Below are positions 26,546-34,992 of a stretch of DNA of 64,000 bases, piece by piece (within the stretch, counting starts at the first letter, position 1; every line of letters begins with the position of its first letter). The position numbers and the translations under genes were made by a program. Origin of the DNA: Desulfovibrionaceae bacterium (GTDB lineage: Bacteria; Desulfobacterota; Desulfovibrionia; Desulfovibrionales; Desulfovibrionaceae); contig CAJTFO010000002.1 in assembly GCA_910575755.1 (NCBI GenBank), positions 124,001 through 188,000 of the forward strand, written 5' to 3'. Under the pieces are notes generated by a model. That model did no database searches. It was given only the letters and a program-made list of their open reading frames with translations, and had not been told where the DNA came from.

Positions 26546-26574
26546 ACAGTAGCATGTCCGGCAACGGGGCACAA
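26546..26574 (-). promoter_or_regulatory. Candidate extended -10 promoter of gcvT
   Basis: Minus strand: TTGTGC (26574-26569), 17 nt, TACTGT (26551-26546) with TG one base upstream of the -10. Hexamer matches are modest. No glycine-riboswitch core motifs were seen between it and gcvT. Confidence 0.33.
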
Positions 26575-26609
26575 GAAGCCGACGCTCCCGATGCAGCAGG
26601 CGCGCCGGC

Positions 26610-27587
26610 CTATTCCACAAAAAAGCGTCGCGTTTCCTCAGGGTCGCACCCGCTGAAATACATTTCCAGGGGCACGCCTTCCAGGGCCCTGGCCAGGGAC
26701 GCGGGTTCATGCCTGAGCCCGACGAATGTATTTTCCAGTTCGCCGATCTCGGCGCTGGCGAAAAAGTCGCCGTAAATCCGGCAAGCCGCAATATGCCCCT
26801 TGCGCACGCTCAGCCGCAGGTTCACGCTTCCCCACGGGAAACGGCGGCGTTTTTCCTCGCTGAAGGGCGGGGACTCGCCGTAATTCCAGCTCCACTGCCG
26901 GTACTTGCTTTCAGCCAGGGCCTGGGCCGCGGCGTAGTCCCCCATATCCAGGCGGGCCTCGCCGTCGGCGCAGTGGCGCAACAGGCAGTCCTTGAGGCTG
27001 TCCATATCCGTGCCGGGCGTCCAGCACTCGGAAATATTGCGCACCCTGGCCCGCACCGAGGTCACGCCCTTGGAGAGGATCTTTTCCGGGTCCACATTCA
27101 GGGCTTCGCTCAGGCGCTCGAAATCCGCCTGCACCAGCAAGGTGCCGTGGTGCAGCGCCTTGCCCCTGTGCAGCCTCTGGCCGCTGCCCGAAACCTTGCG
27201 CCCCTCCACCTCCAGATCGTTGCGGCCGGAAATTTCAGCCCGCACGCCCACATGGCGCAGGGCCGCTTGCACCGGTTCCAGATAGCGTCTGAAATCAACC
27301 TTTTCCCGCCCGCGAGCGTTTTCGATAAAGGAAAAATTGAGGTTGCCCGTATCGTGATATACCGCGCCGCCGCCGGTGATGCGCCGCACCACGGGCAGAT
27401 TTTCGCGCCGCACAAATTCGGCGTTGATTTCTTCTGCGGTGCATTGATGGCGGCCCACGATGATGGAAGGGCCGTTCTGCCAGAGCAGAAAATATCCGGG
27501 ATGCTCCGGCGGCAGGGAAAGAAAAAGCTGCTCCTCAAGGGCCAGATTCAAGGCGGGATCAAGTGAAGAAAACACCAGGGAATACAT
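26610..27587 (-). CDS. lplA: Lipoate-protein ligase A
   Basis: A 325-residue ligase that activates lipoate with ATP and attaches it to lipoyl domains such as GcvH. The catalytic-domain motifs are clear: VVRRITGGGAVYHDTGNLNF (RRxxGGGxVxHD), GRNDLEVEGRKVSGSGQR with the lipoyl-AMP lysine, HGTLLVQADFERL, and a C-terminal accessory domain (residues ~250-325). I chose ATG 27587 since AGAGG lies just before it and the family begins near there; the frame is open 12 codons further. It lies upstream of gcvT, linking lipoate attachment to the glycine cleavage system, and 83 nt below pstB. Confidence 0.93.
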   Translation of the reverse strand: MYSLVFSSLDPALNLALEEQLFLSLPPEHPGYFLLWQNGPSIIVGRHQCTAEEINAEFVRRENLPVVRRITGGGAVYHDTGNLNFSFIENARGREKVDFRRYLEPVQAALRHVGVRAEISGRNDLEVEGRKVSGSGQRLHRGKALHHGTLLVQADFERLSEALNVDPEKILSKGVTSVRARVRNISECWTPGTDMDSLKDCLLRHCADGEARLDMGDYAAAQALAESKYRQWSWNYGESPPFSEEKRRRFPWGSVNLRLSVRKGHIAACRIYGDFFASAEIGELENTFVGLRHEPASLARALEGVPLEMYFSGCDPEETRRFFVE

Positions 27588-27670
27588 ATGAACCTCTGAA
27601 AGTCGTCTGAGAATCGTCCCCAAGGGGGTCGGAAAATGCCGCGGCGTGGTCGGTTTTGCGGAGGTGAAGC

Positions 27671-28435
27671 CTATTCGTCCTCCCCCAGCAGAGCGGCCAG
27701 CGCCGCCGCGTCCACCGAGCCCTTTTCCAGCACATGCCGCACCCGCCCCCGGCTCAGCACCACCAGACGCGCGGCCAGACGCACGGCCTGTTCCGGGCTG
27801 TGCGAAACCACAATCAGCGGATAGCGCGCGGCCAGGCGCAACAGAAGTTCCTCAATGCCCGCGGCGGCGCGCACGTCCAGCGAAGCCGTGGGTTCGTCCA
27901 GCAGGAGGACGGCGGGATCCAGGGCCAGCGCCCTGGCCAGGCAGAGCCGCTGCTGCTGGCCGCCGGAAAGCCGTTCGGCCGGCAGGTCCAGACGGTCGGC
28001 CACCTCATCCCAGAGGCCCACGTCCATAAGGGCCCGGCGCACACGCTCCTCTGTTTCCGCGGCGGGCACGCCGGCCACCACCTTCAGCGGCAGCGCGATA
28101 TTGCGGGCCACGCTGACCGGCAGCACGTCGGGCGTCTGAAAAACCATACCCACCAGACGGCGTATCTCGTTCAGAGGCCGGGGGCGCGCGTCCGGACCGG
28201 CATAGACAGACTCCAGACCCTGACCCAGATCCAGCTCAACCCGGCCTGTGGTGCGACACTGGGGCAGGGTTTCATTCAGACGGTTCAGGGCGCGCAGCAA
28301 GGTGGTCTTGCCCGAGCCGGAACGCCCGGCCAGTACCGTGACGCCCACGGCGGGCGCGCAGAAATCCACCTCACGCAGCACATGCCGCGCCCCGAAAGAA
28401 ACGTGCAAACCGCAGACGCGCGCGGCAATGTTCAT
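27671..28435 (-). CDS. pstB: Phosphate ABC transporter ATP-binding protein
   Basis: A 254-residue ABC ATPase, by context PstB. Walker A is GRSGSGKTTL; the Q-loop is MVFQTPDVLP; the signature [15 protein letters not shown]; Walker B LLLDEPTASLD; the H-loop VVSHSPEQ. LRALNRLNETLP after Walker A matches PstB (LRxxNRxN). It is a little divergent after the Q-loop, where PstB usually has PNPFPxSI. The start overlaps pstA as ATGA. Confidence 0.9.
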   Translation of the reverse strand: MNIAARVCGLHVSFGARHVLREVDFCAPAVGVTVLAGRSGSGKTTLLRALNRLNETLPQCRTTGRVELDLGQGLESVYAGPDARPRPLNEIRRLVGMVFQTPDVLPVSVARNIALPLKVVAGVPAAETEERVRRALMDVGLWDEVADRLDLPAERLSGGQQQRLCLARALALDPAVLLLDEPTASLDVRAAAGIEELLLRLAARYPLIVVSHSPEQAVRLAARLVVLSRGRVRHVLEKGSVDAAALAALLGEDE

Positions 28436-29331
28436 GCTTCCCCCTGCCAGCGGCGGCGAAAACGGGCTTCCAGCAGGCGGGCGCAGGCCAGCAGTCCCGA
28501 TGCCAGCAACAGCAGCACCAGCGCTGCGCCGAAGCCACGGAGCAGCTCTTCCTGACTCTGATACTGGGCCGCCGTGTAAAAGATGGAAAAGGACAGGGCC
28601 TCGAACTTGGCCCCCAGCCCGGCGGGCAGGCCCGCGTTGGCCACCACGCCGGTGAGCATTATCACCGCCGTGTCCTCGGCGGCGCGGCCCAGAGCCAGAA
28701 TCACCCCGCCACGGATGCCGGGCGCGGCGGCGGGCAGCAGAATATGCCGGGCGGCCTGCCGGCGGGTGAAGCCCAGCGCCAGGGCCGTGGTCCGCAGGCC
28801 CGGCGGCACGGCCTCCAGAGCCTCGCAAGTGGCTGTTACCAGCACGGGCAGCACCAGCAGCGCCAGACAGGCGGCGGCCAGCAGCAGGGAGGTATTGACG
28901 CCGGGCCAGAAGGTGTGGCGCAGAAAAAGAATCAGGGTAAAACCGAACAGGCCCATGACGATGGACGGCGTTCCGGCCAGAATGTCCATGGCCAGACGGA
29001 TGCGCGCGGCCCGGCGCGGGGGCGCGAATTCGGCCAGGTACAGGCCGCAGCCCACGCCGGGAAAGACCGCCAGCAGCACGGTCAGCCCCACCAGACAGGC
29101 CGTGCCCGCGCAGGCGGGCCAGAGCCCGTCCCAGACGGCCTGACGGCCCAGCAGCGCCTCCAGGGCCGGAACATCGCCGAAAAAGAGGCGCGTGCCCAGC
29201 GCCGGCAGGCCCCTGAACAGCAGAAAGGCCAGCAGGCCGCCCACGCTCAGGCAAAGGATCAGGGCGCAGCCGCGCAGCAGCCAGCGCAAAAAACTGTGGC
29301 CGGAAACGGCGGAGAAGCGACGCGCCTTCAC
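28432..29331 (-). CDS. pstA: Phosphate ABC transporter permease PstA
   Basis: A 299-residue inner membrane permease with six predicted helices. The binding-protein-dependent transport motif lies in GFTRRQAARHILLPAAAPGIRGGVILALGRA (EAA loop), and AGTPSIVMGLFG is the PstA-typical segment. It overlaps pstC and pstB by 4 nt each, giving fixed stoichiometry for a PstCA heterodimer. Confidence 0.93.
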   Translation of the reverse strand: MKARRFSAVSGHSFLRWLLRGCALILCLSVGGLLAFLLFRGLPALGTRLFFGDVPALEALLGRQAVWDGLWPACAGTACLVGLTVLLAVFPGVGCGLYLAEFAPPRRAARIRLAMDILAGTPSIVMGLFGFTLILFLRHTFWPGVNTSLLLAAACLALLVLPVLVTATCEALEAVPPGLRTTALALGFTRRQAARHILLPAAAPGIRGGVILALGRAAEDTAVIMLTGVVANAGLPAGLGAKFEALSFSIFYTAAQYQSQEELLRGFGAALVLLLLASGLLACARLLEARFRRRWQGEA

Positions 29332-30314
29332 GAGCCGGCCCCTCCGCGCGTTCCGGAACGCGCGCCCAGACGGCGCAGGGCCAGGCTTGCGCCGGCATTG
29401 ACCAGCAGCAGAACAAGCCCGGCCACAAAAAGGGAATTATAGGCCGCGCCGCCCACTTCATTGGCTGTGACCAGGGCCATGTGCGCGGTGAGTGTGCGCA
29501 GGCTTTCCGTGAGCCCGCCGGGCACATGGGTGGCGTTGCCGGCCAGCATGAGCGGAATGAGCGTATCGCCCACGGCCCGACCGAAACCCAGCACGGCCGC
29601 GGCGGCCAGATTGCGCCCGGCTTTGGGCAGCACAAAAAGACGCAGCAGGTCCAGGCGGGAAAAACCCAGGGCCTGTCCCCAGGGGCAGAGCCGCTCCAGG
29701 CGCGGGGCAAGGCCAGCCTCCAGCACCAGAACCATGGTGGGCAGGATCAGCAGGGTGAGCATGACCCCGGCGGCGAACAGGCACATGCCCGTGCCGCCCA
29801 GCGCCGTGCGCACAAGCGGCGTAAGCAGAAAGACGGCCGCAAAGCCGTAAACCACAGTGGGGATAGTGGTCATAAAACGGATCAGTCCCCCTGTCAGGCG
29901 CGCCAGAGGTCGCGCGGCGCGGGCCTCTTCGGTGAGCAGCCAGCAGCACAGGCCCAGAGCCAGGGGCCAGCCCGCGCACAGGGCGAAAGTCGCCAGCGCC
30001 AGCGAGCCCAGGCACATGGGCAGAATGCCGAAATGCCCCTCATAGGGCTGCCAGAGCCATTCCAGAGGCCAGCCGGGGCCGGGTCGAAGCAGAACGGGCA
30101 GGGCCGCCGCCACAACCATGACAAACAACAGCCCCACCCCGCATACGGCCAGCAGGGCGGCCAGACGCGTGCCCCAGCCCGCGCCCTCGCCCGGTTCACG
30201 CGCCGGACAGCCGCAGGCGGCCTCCGGAGAGCGGGCGGCAAGGGAAGCCGGAGCGGCCGGAAATGCCGTGGCCTCTCCGACCGCCCGGCCCGTATGTTCC
30301 CTATTTCTTCTCAT
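29328..30314 (-). CDS. pstC: Phosphate ABC transporter permease PstC
   Basis: A 328-residue permease. It has the PstC-like N-terminal periplasmic insert after the first helix (WPLEWLWQPYEGHFGILPM), then TTIPTVVYGFAAVFLL and an EAA loop (ALGFSRLDLLRLFVLPKAGRN), followed by GRAVGDTLIPLMLAGN. The N-terminal ~55 residues before the first helix are Ala/Pro/Arg-rich and longer than usual. The ATG at 30314 overlaps the pstS end by 14 nt; a later start could be used but none is clearly better. Confidence 0.9.
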   Translation of the reverse strand: MRRNREHTGRAVGEATAFPAAPASLAARSPEAACGCPAREPGEGAGWGTRLAALLAVCGVGLLFVMVVAAALPVLLRPGPGWPLEWLWQPYEGHFGILPMCLGSLALATFALCAGWPLALGLCCWLLTEEARAARPLARLTGGLIRFMTTIPTVVYGFAAVFLLTPLVRTALGGTGMCLFAAGVMLTLLILPTMVLVLEAGLAPRLERLCPWGQALGFSRLDLLRLFVLPKAGRNLAAAAVLGFGRAVGDTLIPLMLAGNATHVPGGLTESLRTLTAHMALVTANEVGGAAYNSLFVAGLVLLLVNAGASLALRRLGARSGTRGGAGS

Positions 30315-31128
30315 AGGGGATATAACCGGCCCCGGCCACAATCTCCTTGCCGTCCGGCGAATAGATGTAGTCCACAAAGGCTCTGGTCAGGCCCTGGGGT
30401 TCGCCCTTGGTGTTCATGTACAGCAGGCGGGTCACGGTATACGAGCCATTGGCCGCGTTTTCCTGCGAAGGGGCCATGCCGTCCACGCTCAGGCCGCGGA
30501 TGCTCTTGTCCAGATGCCCGATGCCCACATAGCCCACGGCATTGGGGTCCTGGGCAATGGCCGTCTTCATGGCCCCGTTGGAATTGACCACATTGGCCCC
30601 GGCGGCGGAGCTTCCCTTGTTCAGCGCCCGTTCCTCAAAGGTTTCGCGCGTGCCGCTGCCGTCCTCGCGCACATAGAGAGAGATGGCCGCGTCCGCGCCG
30701 CCCACGTCTTTCCAGTTGGTGATTTTTCCGGCGAAAATATCCTTGAGCTGCGCCTTGCTCAGGCCGGAAACCGGATTGCCGGGGTTGACGGCCACAGCCA
30801 CGCCGTCAATGGCGAAAGGAAAGCTGACCAGGCCGTATTTCTGAATTTCGGTTTCCTTGAGCGCGCGACCGGTATTGCCGATCTGAACCAGCCCCTCGCC
30901 CGCCTTCTGCACGCCCACGCCAGAGCCGCCCCCGGCCACGGTGATGCGGATGTCGGGATTGGCCGCCATGATGCGCCGGGCGGCTTCTTTCATGACCGGA
31001 ATGTGGGCCGTGCCGCCCGCAATGTCGAGCGTGCCCTTCTGCCCCTTGAAGGCGTCAAGGGAATCGGCGGCCAGAGCCGCGGACGCGCTGAAAGCGAGGC
31101 AGGCCAGCGCCATGAGAAAACGTTGCAT
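30301..31128 (-). CDS. pstS: Phosphate ABC transporter substrate-binding protein PstS
   Basis: A 275-residue periplasmic phosphate-binding protein. The signal peptide MQRFLMALACLAFSASAALA would be cleaved after ALA. Phosphate-contact motifs are visible: GGGSGVGVQKAGEG, the FAIDGVAVAVNP strand and REDGSGTRETFEERAL (SGTR). AGGAG lies 6 nt before the ATG at 31128; the frame extends upstream without conservation. It is the first gene of pstSCAB. No phoU or phoB/phoR gene is nearby. Confidence 0.94.
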   Translation of the reverse strand: MQRFLMALACLAFSASAALAADSLDAFKGQKGTLDIAGGTAHIPVMKEAARRIMAANPDIRITVAGGGSGVGVQKAGEGLVQIGNTGRALKETEIQKYGLVSFPFAIDGVAVAVNPGNPVSGLSKAQLKDIFAGKITNWKDVGGADAAISLYVREDGSGTRETFEERALNKGSSAAGANVVNSNGAMKTAIAQDPNAVGYVGIGHLDKSIRGLSVDGMAPSQENAANGSYTVTRLLYMNTKGEPQGLTRAFVDYIYSPDGKEIVAGAGYIPYEKK

Positions 31129-31599
31129 GTGACTTCTCCTGTGTTGTGGTGTGCAGGAACGGACGCCGGGAGCATTTTCCGCGCCCGGACGCCGCAAAAA
31201 AACAAGACGCCGCCGCGGCCTTGCCGGTGGAGAAGGAGCCGTCGTCATGCCTGGCGCGGCCGTCATATGTTAAGGAAGCCCGGCCGCTAAGGAATGAAGG
31301 GAGACATCCAGCCCCACCCAACGGCCGGTCAGGTGACGCCGGTACGCGCGCGCATGCCGTCCGCCGCGCGCCAGACAGGCGCGGCGCAGGGCCTTACCAG
31401 GTGAAGGTCGCGAAAAATTTCACGGCATGTACGCATAAGCGTTTTCCTACGCGGGTCGGGGCCGGGAGTCAAGACGGCGGCCCCGCGGCATCAGGCTGAC
31501 GCATGCAAAACATCTTTATCCGAGAGTGCTGACAATATGAGAGCGCCGGCATGCTCCAGCCCGGCCAGCGAAGCGCCCGCGCCGTGAGCTGGGGGCGCT
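31129..31599. other. Intergenic region upstream of pstS
   Basis: This 471-nt gap holds no gene I can support. It presumably contains the pstS promoter, but no tandem Pho-box repeats were recognised. A 9-nt direct repeat (31160-31168 and 31186-31194) lies about 30-65 nt upstream of pstS. A 9-bp inverted repeat (31570-31578 with 31593-31601, 14-nt loop, no T-run) straddles the DUF4198 stop codon. Confidence 0.6.
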
Positions 31600-32682
31600 T
31601 CAGCGTTTGCGGGCTTCGGCGGCGCCGTCCACATACAGCCAGAACAGCGCGCCCAGTTCCAGGGGTTTGGGCTGACCGTCCTGCCCCTTGAGCGGATCAC
31701 CGGCGGCAGTGGCCGCACAGCACCACCAGCCCGGCTGATTGAGCACAAAGGCGAAGCGGCCTTCGCTGTCGGTGCGGGCCGCCAGTTCCTCATGCCAGGG
31801 GGTGGGGGCGTTCTGCTTGTCCGTGTTGATCCGGGCCATGCGCACCGGCGCGTTATCCAGAGGTGTGCCGTTGAACAGCACACGACCGGAAAAGAGCGCC
31901 GGGGCGGTCAGGCCAAAGGGACGGGTCAGGGGCTGGATTTCAAAGCGCTGCCCCACGGGCAGTTCCCAGCCGCGTTCCACGCCGTACACGGGCAGGGTGG
32001 TCTTGACGTAATGCTGCACAAAGCGGTCGCGGGCGGCATCCCACCAGGGGCGGGCCTCAATGATGAACTGGTAGAGGCCGGGGCGGCTCAGCGCCACATT
32101 GGCTCCCCATGCTTTCTGATCCAGATAGCGGATTTCCTCCACATCACCCAGCAGATCATGCCGCTCGGGCTGGAGCGCGCCGTCCCTGAGCGGGGTATGC
32201 TCGTCATAACGCAGCACCGCGAAAAGCTGCGGCATGTCCATGGGCAGGCCTTCATGCCGGAAAGGACGCATCATGCTGATGAGCACATCCACTTCCTCGT
32301 TGATGGGAGGGGGGCGGAGCGCTTCTTCATCTCTGACCGCGTCGGCGGAGACAGAATTTGTGGCGTTGTGCCCGCCGGCTTCCGCAGCCTTGGCTGGGGG
32401 AGTGTCCGGCATGTGTCCGGCGGTCTGCGGCTTTGGGGTCTGTACGGCTTCGGGCGCGGCTTTGGCGGCGGCCTGGATCGTGTTTTGTTGCGCAGCGGTT
32501 TTTTTCTGTTCTTCCCTGATCCTGGCAGGGGCTTCAATGCCGGGCTGGCTGGGCACCAGCAGGGTCATCCGGGCTGAAGCGGCGTCCGCGCACGCAAGGC
32601 CGCACAGCAATGCAGCCAGAAGCAGACACGGGACAAGCGGCGCGGATAACAGGCGGCGAACGGAGAAAAAAACACGCGGCAT
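31600..32682 (-). CDS. DUF4198 domain protein (secreted)
   Basis: A 360-residue exported protein. N-terminal signal: a basic start, a hydrophobic LVPCLLLAALLCGLACADA, with cleavage near ASA. Mature residues begin RMTLLVPS, the usual opening of DUF4198 proteins. An Ala/Pro/Gln-rich low-complexity linker follows (~residues 55-110). The second half is beta-rich, with RPGLYQFIIEARPWWDAARD, VYGVERGWELPVG, SGRVLFNGTPLDNAPVRM and SEGRFAFVLNQPGWW, typical of DUF4198. Family members often accompany nickel or cobalt uptake systems, but no transporter is adjacent here. GGGAG precedes the ATG. Confidence 0.75.
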   Translation of the reverse strand: MPRVFFSVRRLLSAPLVPCLLLAALLCGLACADAASARMTLLVPSQPGIEAPARIREEQKKTAAQQNTIQAAAKAAPEAVQTPKPQTAGHMPDTPPAKAAEAGGHNATNSVSADAVRDEEALRPPPINEEVDVLISMMRPFRHEGLPMDMPQLFAVLRYDEHTPLRDGALQPERHDLLGDVEEIRYLDQKAWGANVALSRPGLYQFIIEARPWWDAARDRFVQHYVKTTLPVYGVERGWELPVGQRFEIQPLTRPFGLTAPALFSGRVLFNGTPLDNAPVRMARINTDKQNAPTPWHEELAARTDSEGRFAFVLNQPGWWCCAATAAGDPLKGQDGQPKPLELGALFWLYVDGAAEARKR

Positions 32683-32816
32683 GGGGAATCTCCCGAAGGC
32701 GTTACAAGCCCGCGCCGCGCGAAGATGCGGGCACGGACGCGGCGTTTGCGGTCAGGAGCGCCGCGCCGCGCCCACCATAGCAAAAGGGGCGGGCGTTGTC
32801 ATGCCGGCAAGGGGCT

Positions 32817-33617
32817 TCAGTCATGCTTCGGCGTGCGCGCGACGGCGAGAGCGCGCACTTCCCGCGCTCCGGCTGCGCGCAGGGCCAGGCAGGCCGCCGC
32901 CAGGGTGCTGCCTGTGGTCACCACGTCGTCAATCAGCCAGAGACGCAGGCCGCTGGCCTGGCGTGCGCCCTGAAAAGAGTCCCTTACATTGCGGCGGCGC
33001 AGAGCGGCGGACAATCCGGCCTGGGGCGGGCCTGGTCTGACGCGCCGCAGCAGCTCGGGACGCAGGGGCAGGCCCGTCAGCCAATGCAGCGCCTTGGCCA
33101 GCTCGTGGGCCTGATTGAAACCCCGGCGGCGCAGGTGGGCCGGGTATTGCGGCATGGCCAGCAGCGCGTCGGGACGCGGCAGGCAGCGGGAAGCTTCCAG
33201 CAGGCAGGCGCCGAGCAGGGGCGCCAGGGAGAGTTCTCCATCGAATTTGAGTCGCAGCAAGGCGTCACGCAACGCGCCGCAATACAGGCCGTGGCAGGCC
33301 AGACCGTCCCAGGGCGGATCCTCATTCAGGCAGCGGCCGCACCGGCTGCCCGGATCGGGCCGGGAGAACGCGACCTCCTGACCCGACGCGCGCGCTTCCG
33401 CCGTGGGCAGGCCGCAACGCGGGCAGCGTGGTCCGCGATAGGGGGCAAACAGCGCCCGGCATTCCGGGCACAGCGGCGCGGCCGCTCCGGCAAGGTCGTT
33501 GTCCGCGGCGGCGTCACAGCTCTTTACGGCGGGCGGAAAAGGGCGCAGGCAGTGTACGCAACGCGTCTGGCTCAGGCCCAGGATATGGCCCCAGCGCCGC
33601 AGAAAACCGAAAGTCAT
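32817..33617 (-). CDS. ComF family phosphoribosyltransferase-like protein
   Basis: A 266-residue ComF-type protein: an N-terminal zinc-ribbon region with multiple CxxC pairs (CVHC, CPEC, CPRCG, CGRC) and a C-terminal PRTase fold with the PRPP loop LWLIDDVVTTGSTLA. RRRGFNQAHELA and RRRNVRDSFQ are conserved ComF segments. Homologues help DNA uptake in competent bacteria, but the biochemical role is unsettled. The start overlaps the flavoprotein stop as ATGA. Confidence 0.9.
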   Translation of the reverse strand: MTFGFLRRWGHILGLSQTRCVHCLRPFPPAVKSCDAAADNDLAGAAAPLCPECRALFAPYRGPRCPRCGLPTAEARASGQEVAFSRPDPGSRCGRCLNEDPPWDGLACHGLYCGALRDALLRLKFDGELSLAPLLGACLLEASRCLPRPDALLAMPQYPAHLRRRGFNQAHELAKALHWLTGLPLRPELLRRVRPGPPQAGLSAALRRRNVRDSFQGARQASGLRLWLIDDVVTTGSTLAAACLALRAAGAREVRALAVARTPKHD

Positions 33618-34222
33618 TGCATGCGTCCGCCTTGCGCCAGGGCCGCAAGCCTTTCACCCCAATGCCGCCCCCAGGCGCGCAAGGCGTCGCAGACCTCCGG
33701 GCGCGCCCACAGATCCTCCGGTCTGTCCAGGCCGCGCAGCAGGCGTGTGTCCCGAATCCGGGCATTGTGCGGGGCCAGAAAGTAGTTGAGGGTCAGCAGA
33801 GCGCCGTTGAACAACTGGCCGCCGCGCGGCCTTCCGGCGACCAGAGCCGCCAGCACCGGCTTGGGCGAGAGGGGGGAGCGACCGTTCCGCGCGGCCCAGA
33901 AGCGTTGCCCCCGGTCGATGAAGGCTTTGAACCGGGCGGGCAGCGCGTAAAAATACACAGGCGCGGCCAGCAGCGCCAGAGGCGCGGCCCGAAGCAGGGC
34001 AAACAGCTCTTCGGCCTGATCGTCGCCCCTGGCCAGCACGCAGTGGTGCGGGGGACGGGAACAGGCTCCGCAGCCGGTACAGGGAGCGATAGCATAGCGG
34101 CGCAGCGGCTCAAGACGCACCCCGGCCCCGGCCCCGGCCGCGCCCTCGGCGAAAAGACGCGCCACACTGTCGGAAACGCCGTCGGGCCGGGGGCTGCACA
34201 AAAGAGCCAGAATCCGCGTCAC
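33614..34222 (-). CDS. NADPH-dependent FMN reductase-like flavodoxin-fold protein
   Basis: A 202-residue flavodoxin-fold protein. The first strand and FMN loop are ILALLCSPRPDGVSDSVARL; CTGCGACSRPPHHC is the Cys-rich segment of iron-sulfur flavoprotein/FMN reductase relatives; APVYFYALPARFKAFIDRG is the second FMN contact. It probably carries out flavin-dependent reduction of an unknown substrate. The start is the GTG at 34222, sharing GTGA with the MBL stop; the frame continues upstream through the MBL gene without conservation. Confidence 0.8.
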   Translation of the reverse strand: MTRILALLCSPRPDGVSDSVARLFAEGAAGAGAGVRLEPLRRYAIAPCTGCGACSRPPHHCVLARGDDQAEELFALLRAAPLALLAAPVYFYALPARFKAFIDRGQRFWAARNGRSPLSPKPVLAALVAGRPRGGQLFNGALLTLNYFLAPHNARIRDTRLLRGLDRPEDLWARPEVCDALRAWGRHWGERLAALAQGGRMQ

Positions 34223-34845
34223 GCGTTGAACTCGCCGCAGAAGGGGTTGTTTCTGCGTTCGTCGCCAATGCTGGTGGCCGGGCCGTGACCGGGATAGACC
34301 GTCGTATCGTCCGGCAGTTTGAAAAGCTTCTCCGCGATGGAATGCAGCAGGGTGGCCTGATCGCCGCCAGGAAAGTCCGTGCGGCCCATGGAGCGGTAAA
34401 AGAGCGCGTCGCCGGTGAAGACCAGCTTTTCCGCCGGAAAGTACAGGGACACGCCGCCCGGCGTGTGCCCCGGCGTCTCCAGCACCCGGCATTCCATGCC
34501 GCCGAAGTCGGTCTGACCCGTTGGCATGGGCAGGCTGTCAAAAGGCGGCACCGGCGGGAAGCCCCAGATGCCGCCCTTGCCGGATTCGGTTTCGGCCAGG
34601 CTGTCGTCGCCCGTGGAGACGTAGACCGCGGCTTTGGCGGCTCCGGCCAGTTCGGCCACGCCGTAGAGATGATCAAAGTGCCGGTGGGTGATGCAGATGG
34701 CGGCCAGCGTGAGCTTGTGTTCCGTGAGGTAGGCAAGCATGGAGGCCGGTTCGCCGCCCACATCCACGGCCACGGCCTGCCCGGCGTTGTGGATAAGATA
34801 GCTGTTGGTCTGCAAGGGGCCCAGAGGGAAGGTGGCTACAGGCAT
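34219..34845 (-). CDS. MBL-fold metallohydrolase (glyoxalase II-like)
   Basis: A 208-residue metallo-beta-lactamase fold hydrolase of the glyoxalase II/YcbL group. The di-zinc site motifs are THRHFDHLYG (HxHxDH), ETPGHTPGGV, FTGDALF and YPGHGPAT. The substrate is probably a thioester such as S-lactoylglutathione or a related acyl-thiol, by family inference. AGAGGA sits before the ATG. It is the first gene of a three-gene operon with the flavoprotein and ComF, joined by 4-nt overlaps. Confidence 0.87.
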   Translation of the reverse strand: MPVATFPLGPLQTNSYLIHNAGQAVAVDVGGEPASMLAYLTEHKLTLAAICITHRHFDHLYGVAELAGAAKAAVYVSTGDDSLAETESGKGGIWGFPPVPPFDSLPMPTGQTDFGGMECRVLETPGHTPGGVSLYFPAEKLVFTGDALFYRSMGRTDFPGGDQATLLHSIAEKLFKLPDDTTVYPGHGPATSIGDERRNNPFCGEFNA

Positions 34846-34992
34846 GTGATGTCCTCTGCGGGATAATGTGAATATATGGCCGCATGCTATACCAGTGGGG
34901 CGGCACGGGCAAGGGGCCGCCGCGCCGGGCCTTGCGCGAGAATTTCAAGATATTTTCTAGACAAGAGGTCTTCCCGCATCTACACTGTATAG

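Noticed and set aside
26471..26609. Glycine riboswitch upstream of gcvT
   Set aside because: No paired aptamer core motifs or tandem structure could be seen; only a modest promoter candidate.
31129..31300. Pho box upstream of pstS
   Set aside because: No tandem 7-mer repeats with 11-nt periodicity were found; only an unrelated 9-nt direct repeat.
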